43,941 bases of DNA from Pseudorhodoferax aquiterrae (GCF_014652235.1 NZ_BMYK01000037.1:1-43941); one strand, 5' to 3'. Positions 25,806 through 34,655 are shown, counted from the stretch's first letter. Numbers and translations are program-made. The notes: generated by a model not told the origin, from the letters alone.

Positions 25806-26855
25806 ATGCACAACACGCCCCCCGCCTCCCGCCGGAGGTTCTTCCGCACCAGTGCTGGCATGGGTGCCGTCCTAGCCGCGGCCACCAGCACCGGCGCCTC
25901 CGGCGCCAGCACGCCCCCCCACGCCGCCGTGCGGGTGCGCAGCGGCTTTGTGGCCGGTCCTTCGACCTACTACGAGGTTCTGGAGCCGGTCGCGAAGACC
26001 CGCAAGCCGCCCATGGTGCTGATCCACGGCGGGGCGCACACCGGCTCCTGCTACATGGCGACCGCCGATGGCCGCCCGGGCTGGGCGCCCTTCTTCGCAG
26101 CCCAGGGCTACCAGGTGGTGGTCCCTGACTGGGCAGGCACCGGTCGCAGCGGCTACATCCCCTACGACGACCTGTCGGGCGAGACGGTCGTGAAGGGCCT
26201 TGGCAAGGTGCTGGCCACGCTGGACCGCCCGGCGATCGTCATGACGCATTCGATGTCGGGCCCCTTCGGCTGGAAGCTGCTCGAACTCTTCGGCGACCGC
26301 ATCGTCTCCCTGGTGGCAATCGCACCTGGCGGGCCGGCCAACGTCAGCGCGCCGACCGAGTTCCTGTCCAGCACGTCGGACGACGTGGAAGTCCGCTTGG
26401 CACCCGGCGCTCCGGTGCTCAAGCTCAGCCGCAAGCTGCCCTTCGTTGCCGAACCGGGCTGGGCCACGAAGAAGCTGGTCGGCAGCAGCACGCGCTTCCC
26501 GCGCGAGCACCTGGACAGCTACCTGGCCAGCCTGACCGTCATTCCGCCCCGCCTGCTGCTAGAGCGGGTGAACTATGAGAACAGCGCGCCCCGTGTGACC
26601 GACCCCTCGGGCTACAAGGGCAAGCGCGTGGCCCTGATCATGGGCACCAACGACGCGGACCACACGGCCGCCATCGACAAGCCCATCGTCGACTGGCTGA
26701 ACGACATCGGGGCGCGCGCGGAATTCATTCCGCTGGGCGACCGGGGCATCCAGGGCAACGGCCACATGATGATGATGGAGAGCAACAGCGACCAGTTGGC
26801 AGCCGGTATTGCCGCCTGGCTGCAGACCGGCAAATTCAGCGCCTCGGCGTCCTAG
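25806..26855 (+). CDS. Exported alpha/beta hydrolase (esterase-like), Tat signal
   Basis: This is a 349-aa alpha/beta-hydrolase. The ATG at 25806 follows AGGAGA. The signal has SRRRFFRTSAG (twin-arginine motif, residues about 8-18) before a short hydrophobic run, so the enzyme is probably exported folded to the periplasm. The oxyanion-side motif is LIHGGAHTGSC. The nucleophile Ser lies in MTHSMSGPFGW (about residue 143), where the usual GxSxG reads T-H-S-M-S. The acid is probably the Asp of GTNDADHT and the base the His of GNGHMMMME. Esters, including phthalate esters, would be sensible substrates in this island, but nothing in the sequence proves it. A palindromic operator precedes the gene. 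Confidence 0.85.
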   Translation: MHNTPPASRRRFFRTSAGMGAVLAAATSTGASGASTPPHAAVRVRSGFVAGPSTYYEVLEPVAKTRKPPMVLIHGGAHTGSCYMATADGRPGWAPFFAAQGYQVVVPDWAGTGRSGYIPYDDLSGETVVKGLGKVLATLDRPAIVMTHSMSGPFGWKLLELFGDRIVSLVAIAPGGPANVSAPTEFLSSTSDDVEVRLAPGAPVLKLSRKLPFVAEPGWATKKLVGSSTRFPREHLDSYLASLTVIPPRLLLERVNYENSAPRVTDPSGYKGKRVALIMGTNDADHTAAIDKPIVDWLNDIGARAEFIPLGDRGIQGNGHMMMMESNSDQLAAGIAAWLQTGKFSASAS

Positions 26856-26871
26856 TACCTCCGGGCAGTGC

Positions 26872-27036
26872 TCAGGCCAACTCCGCCGTGATCCAGCGGC
26901 GCAGGCTGTTGGAGTAGGCCAGGTCGGTGACGCGCGGCAGGTCTTCCACCCGCACCATGCCCTCTTCCAACCACCACCGCGCGGACGCACCGCTTAGCAG
27001 GCGGCAGCGCAAATGCGGAGTGGCCATCGCCGTCAT
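26872..27036 (-). CDS. Unassigned small ORF (54 residues)
   Basis: In the 343-base gap between the converging hydrolase and HTH-citrate-synthase genes, the minus strand has a 54-residue frame (start 27036, GAGGGG upstream). It reads like protein: WWLEEGMVRVEDLPRVTDLA, then SNSLRRWITAELA at the end. Composition is plausible for a soluble helical peptide. I know no family for it. It may be a small real gene or the 3' relic of a longer one. The rest of the gap holds nothing that I recognise. Confidence 0.3.
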   Translation of the reverse strand: MTAMATPHLRCRLLSGASARWWLEEGMVRVEDLPRVTDLAYSNSLRRWITAELA

Positions 27037-27198
27037 CGGGGCTGCCCCTCGCAAAGAGGGAGACGCACGAGTTCGCAGCGGCAGGCCGGTTGCCGCGGGC
27101 CCGCAATGCCCGGCGTCCAGTCCGCTCCTCCAGAGGATCGCCTCTCGGCTCCGAGCGACACAGGGCGGCGCTAGCGACGCGCACGGGCCCTGCCACGC

Positions 27199-28482
27199 TC
27201 ATGGGCGGGGGACGTAACGGGCGCGCGGCCGCCAGAGGCCGGTCACGCCGCGCTGCTCCTGCACATGCGCAGCCCAGCCGGCCATGCGCGCCACCAGGAA
27301 GAAGACCGCTGCCGACCAGACGGGAAGCCGGAGCGCCCGCACCAGGCAGACGACGGCGAACTCATGCCTTGGATGGTCCGCGAGATTCTCCTTCGCCCAA
27401 CCGACGAAGTCGGCGACCTGTCGCATGTTGAAGGAGTCGTCAGCCAGTTCGGTGGCGATGGCGAGCAGGTGCTTCGCGCGCGGGTCGCCGCCCAGGTAGA
27501 GCGGATGCGTGAAGCCGGGGATCCGCTGCGCCCGCTGGTGCAGGCGCAGGGCCTTGTCGCGCAGCGCCGTCGCGGACGGCCTTGCGGTGAGGAACCGGTC
27601 CACGACCGCATAGTGCCCGGCGATCTCGGTCCCGGCGCTTGCGCAGATGCCCACGGCAATGCAGTCGAAAAGGTTCGCGCCTCCCGAGGCAGCCGCCCGG
27701 ACGGCCAGGGTGCCCGGCGGCAGTTCGTGGTCCGCGAGGAGCACGAGCAGCGCGTTCACCGCGCGGATCCGCGCTGGCGTGGTTTCGCATCCGAAGGACC
27801 GGATCAGCGTCGAAGCGATCGATTCGGAGCGCTCCGGCAGCGTCAGCGCGCGGGCCGGGCCGACGCATCCCAGCGCTTGCGCCACGGCACAGATCAGCAA
27901 GCGCGCCTCTTGCACGACGCCCGCGTCCAGACCCCCACCGCCCGACATCCTGCGGCTGCGCTCCAACTGGAGAGCCAGCATCGCGAGCGATCCGTACACG
28001 CGGTGAGGATCGGTACCGTGCAGTATCCGCAAACCGGCCTCGCGGGCCAGTGCCTGGTCGCGCGGAGGGATTCTCCAGGCGCCGGCCCTCGCGACATCGA
28101 GAGGAGCGCCCCAGAGCAATTCGCAGACCCGCTCGAACGGAACGCCTTGCCGCGCGAGGTCGCAGGCCAAGTAGCCCCGGTAGGCTGGACCCGCCTCGGT
28201 GATTTCCGTGATACCGCTGCTGACGATGGGCGGCCCATGGTCCATCGCACCGGCTGCCGCCGCGGCATGGCCTGCACGGGCGGCCGCGCGCGCCATGACC
28301 CGTTCGATGTCCGAGCGGCTGTACAGGTGCGCCTTCGTTCCGGGCTGGGGCACGCTGCGGATGGCCCCCCTGCTCACATAGGCGTAGAGCGTCTGCGGGC
28401 GGACGCCCAGAAGGGCAAGACTGGCTTTCGCATCCAGGAAATCCGGCTGCCGGCACGACGTGGGATCGGGGCATGTGCTCAT
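27199..28482 (-). CDS. Citrate-synthase-fold protein with N-terminal helix-turn-helix
   Basis: This is a 427-aa fusion. Residues about 15-70 form an excisionase/MerR-like helix-turn-helix (FLDAKASLALLGVRPQTLYAYVSRG, then YSRSDIERVM). Residues 90-427 are a citrate-synthase fold (ADHELPPGT, SGGANLFD, GFTHPLYLGGDPRA, ARMAGWAAHVQEQRG). Ungapped comparison with the family core puts Ile where the first catalytic His (LHGGA) belongs, Glu where the catalytic Asp (NVDFYSG) belongs, and keeps the His of GFTHP. Normal citrate formation is therefore doubtful. Such HTH-citrate-synthase fusions are known as an annotation class without clear function. A CoA-ester-sensing regulator or a modified lyase is possible. 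GGAG precedes the ATG, and an operator (site D) lies upstream. Confidence 0.8.
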   Translation of the reverse strand: MSTCPDPTSCRQPDFLDAKASLALLGVRPQTLYAYVSRGAIRSVPQPGTKAHLYSRSDIERVMARAAARAGHAAAAAGAMDHGPPIVSSGITEITEAGPAYRGYLACDLARQGVPFERVCELLWGAPLDVARAGAWRIPPRDQALAREAGLRILHGTDPHRVYGSLAMLALQLERSRRMSGGGGLDAGVVQEARLLICAVAQALGCVGPARALTLPERSESIASTLIRSFGCETTPARIRAVNALLVLLADHELPPGTLAVRAAASGGANLFDCIAVGICASAGTEIAGHYAVVDRFLTARPSATALRDKALRLHQRAQRIPGFTHPLYLGGDPRAKHLLAIATELADDSFNMRQVADFVGWAKENLADHPRHEFAVVCLVRALRLPVWSAAVFFLVARMAGWAAHVQEQRGVTGLWRPRARYVPRP

Positions 28483-28858
28483 GTGGGCTCCGCGCGATTC
28501 CAGCGTTCGACGGCACGTAAATCCCGAAACCGCGCTATGTCTCCGTAGGTCTAATCATTAGGTCTCTAATTATCTCACAGGCTGCCAGGCAGAAGACGGC
28601 GGCACTGGCCCGGCGGGTTCCGGCGTGCGTTCCATGGGGCATCCATGCCACTCGCCTGTGGCGCGCGGGGTCCACTGGGTGGCATCGTCGACTCGTCGAC
28701 CCACATCGAGACCGATGCGGCGCGGCTGGCCGCTCGGGCGCACTGCGCCGCGGCGGGACCGATGCATTTGAGGGATTGGGGAGAGCGTGGCACTGCCGCG
28801 AGGCGCGGTGCGCTTCCATGGCGCGCCGCACCCAGGGCGCGGCCATCGGCAGCGCGGG
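28483..28858. other. Intergenic region between MarR and the HTH-citrate-synthase gene
   Basis: These 376 bases lie between two minus-strand genes. The first part (to 28574) is the leader and promoter with operator site D. The rest is G+C-rich with no recognisable gene; small minus-strand frames (28535-28905) show no family features. GTCGAC occurs twice in close succession at about 28690, with no clear meaning. Confidence 0.5.
28551..28574 (-). promoter_or_regulatory. Overlapping palindromes and -10 (site D) upstream of the HTH-citrate-synthase gene
   Basis: CTAAT-C-ATTAG (28551-28561) and ATTAG-GTCT-CTAAT (28557-28570) overlap, giving a compound operator with the TTAG-N4-CTAA core at 28558-28569. 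GATAAT on the minus strand (28574-28569) is a good -10 overlapping the operator, so a bound protein should block transcription. The -35 is not clear. The GGTCTCTAAT half is shared exactly with site F at 39586-39595. Confidence 0.6.
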
Positions 28859-29407
28859 CTACGGTCTTGCGGATGACTGAGCGGCGCCTGTCCGCTTCGG
28901 ATCATCCTGAATGCACTCGTCGCTCGCCAGGTTGTCGATGATCTTCAGCAGCGAGCGCCGCACGATGCTGATGTGGGCATCCGTCAGGGATCTGATGGCG
29001 AGCGCGTTGACCTCCTCGGCCAAGGGCACGAGCTTCGCCTTGAGGCGCTTGCCCGCCGGCGTCAGGAAAACGTAGATGCTCTTGCGGTTGTCGGGAAGCT
29101 GCTTTCGCAGGACGTACCCGAGCTCCTCCATGGCCTTCAGGGCGATCGCCGTGGTGGGCGCCATCACACCGGCCTCCGCGCTCAGTTCTGCCTGGGTGAG
29201 CCCATCCTTCTCCCAGAGAATCCGCAGGAAGGTCCAATGGCCGAGTTGGACGTCGTGGCGCGCAAGACGGGTCTGCAGCGATCGAAGAAAGGAGCGCGTC
29301 GCGTCCTTCACCAGATGCGCTAAACGGTCGTCGGGAACGCCCTCATGCCAGTGCTGCAGCATACGGCTCGCTACCTCCGCCGACTCTTTCCCTGCCTTTT
29401 TTGCCAA
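28859..29407 (-). CDS. MarR-family transcriptional regulator
   Basis: This 182-aa regulator has a winged helix-turn-helix at about residues 55-130. LGHWTFLRILWEKDGLTQAELSAEAGVMAPTTAIALKAMEELGYV is the recognition part (broken here by the usual helices), and the wing reads DNRKSIYVFLTPAGKRL. MarR proteins bind short palindromes as dimers and release them on binding phenolic or aromatic acids. The start is TTG at 29407: GAGGA lies seven bases before it, an in-frame stop is just upstream, and a nearby ATG is in another frame. It is the only MarR protein in the window and the best candidate for the TTAG-N4-CTAA sites. No such site precedes its own gene. Confidence 0.88.
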   Translation of the reverse strand: MAKKAGKESAEVASRMLQHWHEGVPDDRLAHLVKDATRSFLRSLQTRLARHDVQLGHWTFLRILWEKDGLTQAELSAEAGVMAPTTAIALKAMEELGYVLRKQLPDNRKSIYVFLTPAGKRLKAKLVPLAEEVNALAIRSLTDAHISIVRRSLLKIIDNLASDECIQDDPKRTGAAQSSARP

Positions 29408-30037
29408 TTTTCATTCCTCAATGCATCCCAACGGACGCTCTGCCCGGCCGACCCCCTGCAAGACAGCGGCGATCGGCGTACATGAACGAGCCGACGGACA
29501 CGAAGAAGCGGGAGGAGGTTGAAAAGGTGCTGCCCAGGCCAAGCGGACCGCACAAATATAGCACCGTACATTCTGCTGTTCTCAGTAGGCGGCATGCTGA
29601 TCCAGATCACAAAACCATGCGGTTGCACGGGCAATGCCGGGACGATGCCCAACGCCTTCGTTCTGGCAGGCCATAGACTTTTCGCCCCGCGTCGCACGCT
29701 TGGCACCAGGCTACGCGCGCACTTCGGCGCGTCAACCTTCAGCGAGCGGCTTCCCGTCCGCTCGAGACAGCGGCGGCCGATTGGCTTCAGCGCCCCGCTC
29801 CGCGGCTGCGCCGCCCGGGATGCGCGTGCGGGAGTTGCGCACCTCTTGACCAGACCACGGTGCCTGCGACACGCGGCCCGCAGCTTGCGCCTGCGGGTAT
29901 CGCGAACTGCCGGTCCCGGCGGCATCACCGCCCCCGCCGAGGAGGTCTATGCCGCCCCTGCCAAGGGGCCTGTGCCGCCGATGCTGCTTCGGTCCTTCTC
30001 CGGCGCCGGCCGGGAAACTGCAGTTTTTCCCGCCGCG
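29408..30037. other. About 630 bases with no recognisable gene
   Basis: This lies upstream of the MarR gene and downstream of the hydroxy-acid oxidase, both on the minus strand. The MarR promoter should be within its first 150 bases; an A/T-richer patch is at about 29555-29625. Minus-strand frames in 29411-29928 have no ribosome site or family features. It may be decayed DNA between two joined modules. Confidence 0.45.
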
Positions 30038-31207
30038 TCATGCCGGCTGCAGGCCAACGTGCTGGTGCCCCAGCGCGTCCACCGAGTCCACCCCCAACAA
30101 GCCCATGACGCGGTCCGTCTCCTGCAGGAGGATCTCGAGCGCGCGACTTGCGCCGGCCTCCCCCGCCGCAGCCACGCCGTACAGGGGCGCCCGGCCCAGC
30201 AGCACGCCGCGCGCGCCAAGGGCGAGGGCCTTGACGATGTCGGAGCCCCGCCGAAAGCCGCTGTCGACCAGGACGGGCATGCCCCCGGCAGCGGCGGCGA
30301 CCGAGGGCAGCATGTCCAGCGTGGCGGGCAAGCCGTCAAGGCTGCGCCCGCCATGGTTGGACACCACGACGGCGTCCGCCCCATGGGAGGCGGCCAGGCG
30401 CGTGTCGTCCGCGGTGAGGATGCCCTTGACCACCAAGGGGCCCGCCCACTGCGAGCGAAGCCAGGCGACATCCTCCCAGCTGTAGAACGGATTGCGCTGC
30501 GCGCGGGTATAGGCGGCCAGCGCGTACGCGTCGGAGCCCGGTGGCAGGAACTCAGCCAGGTTCTCGAAGCGCGGCATGCCGCGGGCGAACCATGTGGAAA
30601 CGACCCATCGCGGATGGGTCGCCGCGTCCCAGACGATGCGCGGAGAGAAATGCAGTGCATGGGCGAATCGGTTCCGCACATCCCGCTCACGGTTGCCCGG
30701 GATCAGCGAATCGACCGTGACCATGAGCGCGCAGTAGCCGGCCGTGTGTGCGCGCGCCAGCAGCCTGGTCGCGACCTCGCGTCCGCCCCACGGATAGAGC
30801 TGGAAGAACTTGGGTCCAGCCGATGCCCTGGCCACGGCCTCGATGTCGTTGTTCGAGCCGGCGGACAGCGAGAACGCCACGCCCGCCGCTGCGGCCGCGC
30901 GCGCCAGCATGAGGTCCGCGTCCGGCACGTAGATGCCGTTGAGGCCCGTCGGCCCGATCATGAAGGGCGCCGCGAGCCGCTGCCCGAACAGCGTGATGGA
31001 CAGGTCGCGCGAGCCCTTGCCCGTGACCATCCGCGGCAGGAGGTGATAGCGGTCGAAGGCGGCGCGGTTGCGCCGCAGCGTCACTTCGTCCTCCGCGCCG
31101 CCTTCCAGGTAGTCCCAGATCACCTGCGGCAGCCGCCTCTTGGCCAGCCGGCGGAGATCCTCGATGTTGACGACCGACGGAGGCTGCAGTTTGCGGTGTG
31201 AATGCAT
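30038..31207 (-). CDS. FMN-dependent alpha-hydroxy-acid oxidase/dehydrogenase
   Basis: This 389-aa flavoenzyme of the lactate oxidase / glycolate oxidase / mandelate dehydrogenase family converts a 2-hydroxy acid to the 2-oxo acid. Motifs include VIWDYLEGGAEDEVTLRRNR, APFMIGPTGLNGIY, KFFQLYPWGGRE (FMN and substrate Tyr), the FMN-binding Lys in LVVKGIL, and the catalytic SNHGGRSLDG (His and Arg, about residues 278-281). DSGFRRGSDIVKALALGA is also present. It starts 10 bases after the Bug receptor ends, so its substrate probably enters through that receptor. It could feed the ThDP enzyme at 21923, but the two are in different operons. Confidence 0.9.
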   Translation of the reverse strand: MHSHRKLQPPSVVNIEDLRRLAKRRLPQVIWDYLEGGAEDEVTLRRNRAAFDRYHLLPRMVTGKGSRDLSITLFGQRLAAPFMIGPTGLNGIYVPDADLMLARAAAAAGVAFSLSAGSNNDIEAVARASAGPKFFQLYPWGGREVATRLLARAHTAGYCALMVTVDSLIPGNRERDVRNRFAHALHFSPRIVWDAATHPRWVVSTWFARGMPRFENLAEFLPPGSDAYALAAYTRAQRNPFYSWEDVAWLRSQWAGPLVVKGILTADDTRLAASHGADAVVVSNHGGRSLDGLPATLDMLPSVAAAAGGMPVLVDSGFRRGSDIVKALALGARGVLLGRAPLYGVAAAGEAGASRALEILLQETDRVMGLLGVDSVDALGHQHVGLQPA

Positions 31208-31216
31208 GCGCCTCGC

Positions 31217-32191
31217 CTACTCCGCGCGGATTCCCGCCGCCTGGATGATCGGCCGCCAGCGCGCGATCTCGCTGGTGATCAGGTCCATGAACATCTGCGG
31301 CGGCCCGGGCGTGACGTCGACGCCCTGCGATTGCAGGCTCGCGCGCGTGGAAGGGTCGGCCAGGGCCTTGTTCAGCGCCGCGGTCAGCTTGGCGACGACC
31401 GTGTCGGGCGTGCCCGCCGGCGCCATGATCCCGTACCAGGCGCTGGCTTCCACGCCGGGCAGCCCGGCCTCGCCGGGGGTCGGCACGTCCGGCAGGGCCG
31501 GGGAGCGCTTCTCGCCCATGACGGCCAGCGCCTTCACGCGGCCGGCCTGGATCTGCGGCAACGCCGACACGAGCGGCTCGAAGATCACCTGGATCTGGCC
31601 GGCGATGAGGTCCGTGATGGATCCCGCGCTGCCCTTGTAGGGCACATGCGTCATCTGGATGCCCGTGCGCAGCTTGAATAGCTCGCCCGCCAGGTGATGG
31701 GCGGAACCCGTGCCGCTCGAGCCGTAGTTCACGGCGGTGGGCTGGGCCTTGGCGCGCTCGACCAGGTCGCGCAGCGACCCCGCCGGGAAGGCCTTGTTCG
31801 CAATCGCCACGAGGGGCATCATGCCGATCTGCCCCACCGGCCGGAAATCCTTCACGGGATCAAACGGGAGCTTGTCGTACATGCTCGCCGCATAGGCGTG
31901 CGCCGAGGGCGTCACGATCAGCGTGTAGCCGTCGGCCGGAGACTTCGCGACGATGCCGGCCGCGAGCGTGCCGGCGGCCCCGCCCCGGTTCTCGACGATT
32001 ACGGGCTGCCCCAGCGAATCCCCCATCTGCTGGATGAGCGACCTGGCGATCACGTCCGTGGGGCCGCCGGCCGGCGCGCCCACGAACAGGCGGATCGGCT
32101 TCGTGGGGTAGGCGGCGCTCTGCGCCTGGGCGCTCGGCTGCAGCTGCAAGGCCAGGCTCGCGACGACGAGCGACAGCATGCGAAATCTCAT
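31217..32191 (-). CDS. Bug/TctC-family periplasmic substrate-binding protein
   Basis: This is a 324-aa receptor. AGGAG lies upstream of the ATG at 32191. The signal peptide is residues about 1-24 (MLSLVVASLALQLQPSAQA). PIRLFVGAPAGGPTDVIAR, VENRGGAAGTLAAGIVAK and DGYTLIVTPSAHA are the family motifs. It is followed at once by the hydroxy-acid oxidase and preceded by a LysR gene on the same strand, 179 bases upstream. A hydroxy acid is the natural guess for the ligand. As for all five Bug proteins of this window, no TctA or TctB gene is present. Confidence 0.9.
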   Translation of the reverse strand: MRFRMLSLVVASLALQLQPSAQAQSAAYPTKPIRLFVGAPAGGPTDVIARSLIQQMGDSLGQPVIVENRGGAAGTLAAGIVAKSPADGYTLIVTPSAHAYAASMYDKLPFDPVKDFRPVGQIGMMPLVAIANKAFPAGSLRDLVERAKAQPTAVNYGSSGTGSAHHLAGELFKLRTGIQMTHVPYKGSAGSITDLIAGQIQVIFEPLVSALPQIQAGRVKALAVMGEKRSPALPDVPTPGEAGLPGVEASAWYGIMAPAGTPDTVVAKLTAALNKALADPSTRASLQSQGVDVTPGPPQMFMDLITSEIARWRPIIQAAGIRAE

Positions 32192-32370
32192 GAGGTATCT
32201 CCTGAATGGTTCTTGGAAGCGGAAAGGATCCCGGCGCTTGCGCCCGGCCGGGTGCCTCCGGGGCGATCCCGGATGCTCGGTCCAGCGGACTGGCCCGCCG
32301 ACCTGGGAACAAGCGAAGCGCCGCCCGCGGCACGCGTGGGGAAGGTGGCCGGCTGCATGACGGCACGCTC

Positions 32371-33291
32371 CTAGTCAAGCACCCGCCTCTGCAGCGTGTC
32401 CCGCACCAGTGTCCGCAGCCAGCGGTGCGCCGGATCCTCGTGCTGGCGCCTGTGCCATATCTGGATCACCTCCACGCTGGGCGATGCGAACGGCAGCGGC
32501 AGGGCCGCGATGCCTTCCTTGCCCTCGAACGCGCCGGCGAGGTCCATGGGAATGATGGCCGTCAGGCCGGTCTGCGGGATGATGGTCAGCAGGCCGAGGT
32601 AGTGGGGAATCGTGGCCACCACGTTGCGGTGGATACCCATCGCGGCCATGGCCTTCTCGATGACCTCCTGGCTGCGGCCTTCCGTTCGCACTGCGATGTG
32701 GAGCGCCGACTGGAAGGAAGCGAGGTCCAGCTCGCCGCGCGCGGCGAATTCCTTGTTGCCCGTGATGCACATGAACCCGCTGTTGCGCAGGAGCCGCTGC
32801 TGGAAGACGCCGCCGTTCTTAATGTCGGGGAAGTACCCGATCGCGAGATCGACGCCCCCCGATTCCAGCCCCTCCTCCAGCTTCTCCACGATCGGCGAGA
32901 CCGTCCGCAGCCGCACGCACGGCGCCTGCTTGCGCACGGCATTGATCACCATCGGCAGATAGCAGGTCTCGCCGACATCCGTCATGCAGATCGTGAACAG
33001 GCGCGACGAGGTGCGCAGGTCCAGCGCCACCTTGGAGAAGATCTGGCGGCGTGCCAGCTCGAGGGCCTGGCGGATGGGCTCCGCGACTTCCAGCGCCTTT
33101 GCCGTCGGCTGCATCTCGTTCTTGACGCGCACGAACATGGGGTCGTCGAACGCCTTGCGCATCTTCGACAGCGCGTGGCTCATCGAGGGCTGGCTCAGCT
33201 GCAGCCGCTCGCCGGCCTTGGAGACGCTGCGGGTCTCCATGAGCGCCTCGAAGACGACGAGCAAATTGAGGTCCTCGTGGGACGGTTGCAT
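32371..33291 (-). CDS. LysR-type regulator
   Basis: This 306-aa LysR protein is of the NahR/LinR-like branch, judged from the N-terminus (DLNLLVVFEALMETRSVSKAGERL, recognition LSQPSMSHALSKMRKAFDDPMFVR). The C-terminal effector domain includes VDLAIGYFPDIKNGGVFQQ and LPLPFASPSVEVIQIWHRR, typical of that branch. It is transcribed in the same direction as the following Bug-oxidase genes and follows the phthalate operon by 185 bases, so it could control either. It may use an aromatic or hydroxy-aromatic acid as inducer. The start at 33291 gives the standard LysR length. Confidence 0.88.
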   Translation of the reverse strand: MQPSHEDLNLLVVFEALMETRSVSKAGERLQLSQPSMSHALSKMRKAFDDPMFVRVKNEMQPTAKALEVAEPIRQALELARRQIFSKVALDLRTSSRLFTICMTDVGETCYLPMVINAVRKQAPCVRLRTVSPIVEKLEEGLESGGVDLAIGYFPDIKNGGVFQQRLLRNSGFMCITGNKEFAARGELDLASFQSALHIAVRTEGRSQEVIEKAMAAMGIHRNVVATIPHYLGLLTIIPQTGLTAIIPMDLAGAFEGKEGIAALPLPFASPSVEVIQIWHRRQHEDPAHRWLRTLVRDTLQRRVLD

Positions 33292-33476
33292 CTTGGCCTA
33301 CCCTTTGGCTGGATCGATGGGAATCTCCCCGGTCTGGCGCGGCGCGCCATGAAACCCGGGCCGCCGCGAGGTGCGGGCCGTGGCGCCTGGACCGCCCCCG
33401 GCGGCCCGCACGCGCCGGTGCCTTCTCCGGCCACGGCCTGCACGCGGAGCGCCACGGCGCACGCAAGGGCGCCGCC

Positions 33477-34655
33477 TCAGCGCAGCAGCTCCACGTCCTT
33501 GCCCGAGCCCGCCGACTCGAGCAGCGCCAGGCACACCTCCAGCGTGGAGCGCGCCCATTCGCCGTCATGCAGCGGCGCGGTCCCGTTCACCACGGCCTCG
33601 TACAGTTCGTCGATGACCTCGAAGCGGGGCACCGCGGGCCGGCCCAGCGGCCGCCGCTCCTTCGTGAGGTCCCCGTACACGCAGACGCTGTCGGGCAACG
33701 GACGGATATCGCCGCGCTCGCAGGACACCACGACCGGCCCGAAATGCTGGTGCCACGCCGGCGGCGCGCCCGCGGACGCGGGCACGTAGCCGGGCCCGCC
33801 ATAGGTGCCGGCCGCCTTCAGGCGCGCCTCCTCCTCCGGCGAACCCACGGTCGCCAGCTTGCGGCGCGCGGCGCCGTACGCCTCGGGCGACTTCTCGGCG
33901 CCCATCTCGCCGATCCAGCCGCACCATTCGTCCGAGTCGAAGTGCCCGTAGCCGTTGTAGCTGACGCTGGCGAACGCCCCGCCCTCGAACCACAGCAGGG
34001 CCGAATAGGCGCCCTGGGTCGGGCGCCTGGGGTCCCAGTCGCCTGTGATCGCGCGCACCCGGCTGACCCGCGTGCCGGCCAGCAGGCGCACGATGTCGAC
34101 CTGGTGGGCGGCCTGGCTGAACACCACGCCGCCGCCCTCCTCCGTGCGCAGCTCCTCGGGACGCCGCGGCCGGTAGAGGAAGTCGGTGTAGTTGAGCGCG
34201 TGGATCATGCGCACCCGCCCGAACTCACCGCCCAGGGCGATCTCGCGCGCGCGCAGGTACGGCGTGTCGAAGCTGTGGCAGTGGCCGACGATGAGGTGCA
34301 CGCCGGCGTCCCGGCAGTCCCGGATCATCGCGTTGCAGTCGCCGAGGGACAGCGCCATGGGCTTTTCCACGAGCACGTGCTTGCCGTGCCGGGCGGCGAT
34401 GCGCGCCTGCTCCGCGTGGAACTGGTGCGGGCTGGCGATGTAGATCGCCTCGACGTCCGGGTTGGACGCCAGGCCCTCGATGTCCGGGTACACCGGCGCA
34501 TCGAAGTCGCTCGCGAAGCGCTCGCGCGCCGGCTCGCGCGGGTCGCAGGCCGCCACCAGCCGCACGCGCGCGTCGCGCTGGAGCGTGGGCAGCATGAGCG
34601 TGAAGGCGCGGCCGAGTCCGGCGACGCCGAGTCGAAGTGGGCGGCCGGCGTTCAC
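33477..34655 (-). CDS. ophB: Phthalate 4,5-cis-dihydrodiol dehydrogenase (Gfo/Idh/MocA family)
   Basis: This 392-aa Gfo/Idh/MocA dehydrogenase fits the Pht4/OphB type, which oxidises 4,5-dihydro-4,5-dihydroxyphthalate to 4,5-dihydroxyphthalate with NAD(P). The Rossmann loop is at the N-terminus ([14 protein letters not shown]). [26 protein letters not shown] with the catalytic Lys, VGHCHSFD and [19 protein letters not shown] follow. The start is GTG at 34655, overlapping the reductase stop by four bases (GTGA). It is the last gene of the phthalate operon. The family is broad, so the assignment leans on the surrounding dioxygenase, reductase and decarboxylase genes. Confidence 0.85.
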   Translation of the reverse strand: MNAGRPLRLGVAGLGRAFTLMLPTLQRDARVRLVAACDPREPARERFASDFDAPVYPDIEGLASNPDVEAIYIASPHQFHAEQARIAARHGKHVLVEKPMALSLGDCNAMIRDCRDAGVHLIVGHCHSFDTPYLRAREIALGGEFGRVRMIHALNYTDFLYRPRRPEELRTEEGGGVVFSQAAHQVDIVRLLAGTRVSRVRAITGDWDPRRPTQGAYSALLWFEGGAFASVSYNGYGHFDSDEWCGWIGEMGAEKSPEAYGAARRKLATVGSPEEEARLKAAGTYGGPGYVPASAGAPPAWHQHFGPVVVSCERGDIRPLPDSVCVYGDLTKERRPLGRPAVPRFEVIDELYEAVVNGTAPLHDGEWARSTLEVCLALLESAGSGKDVELLR

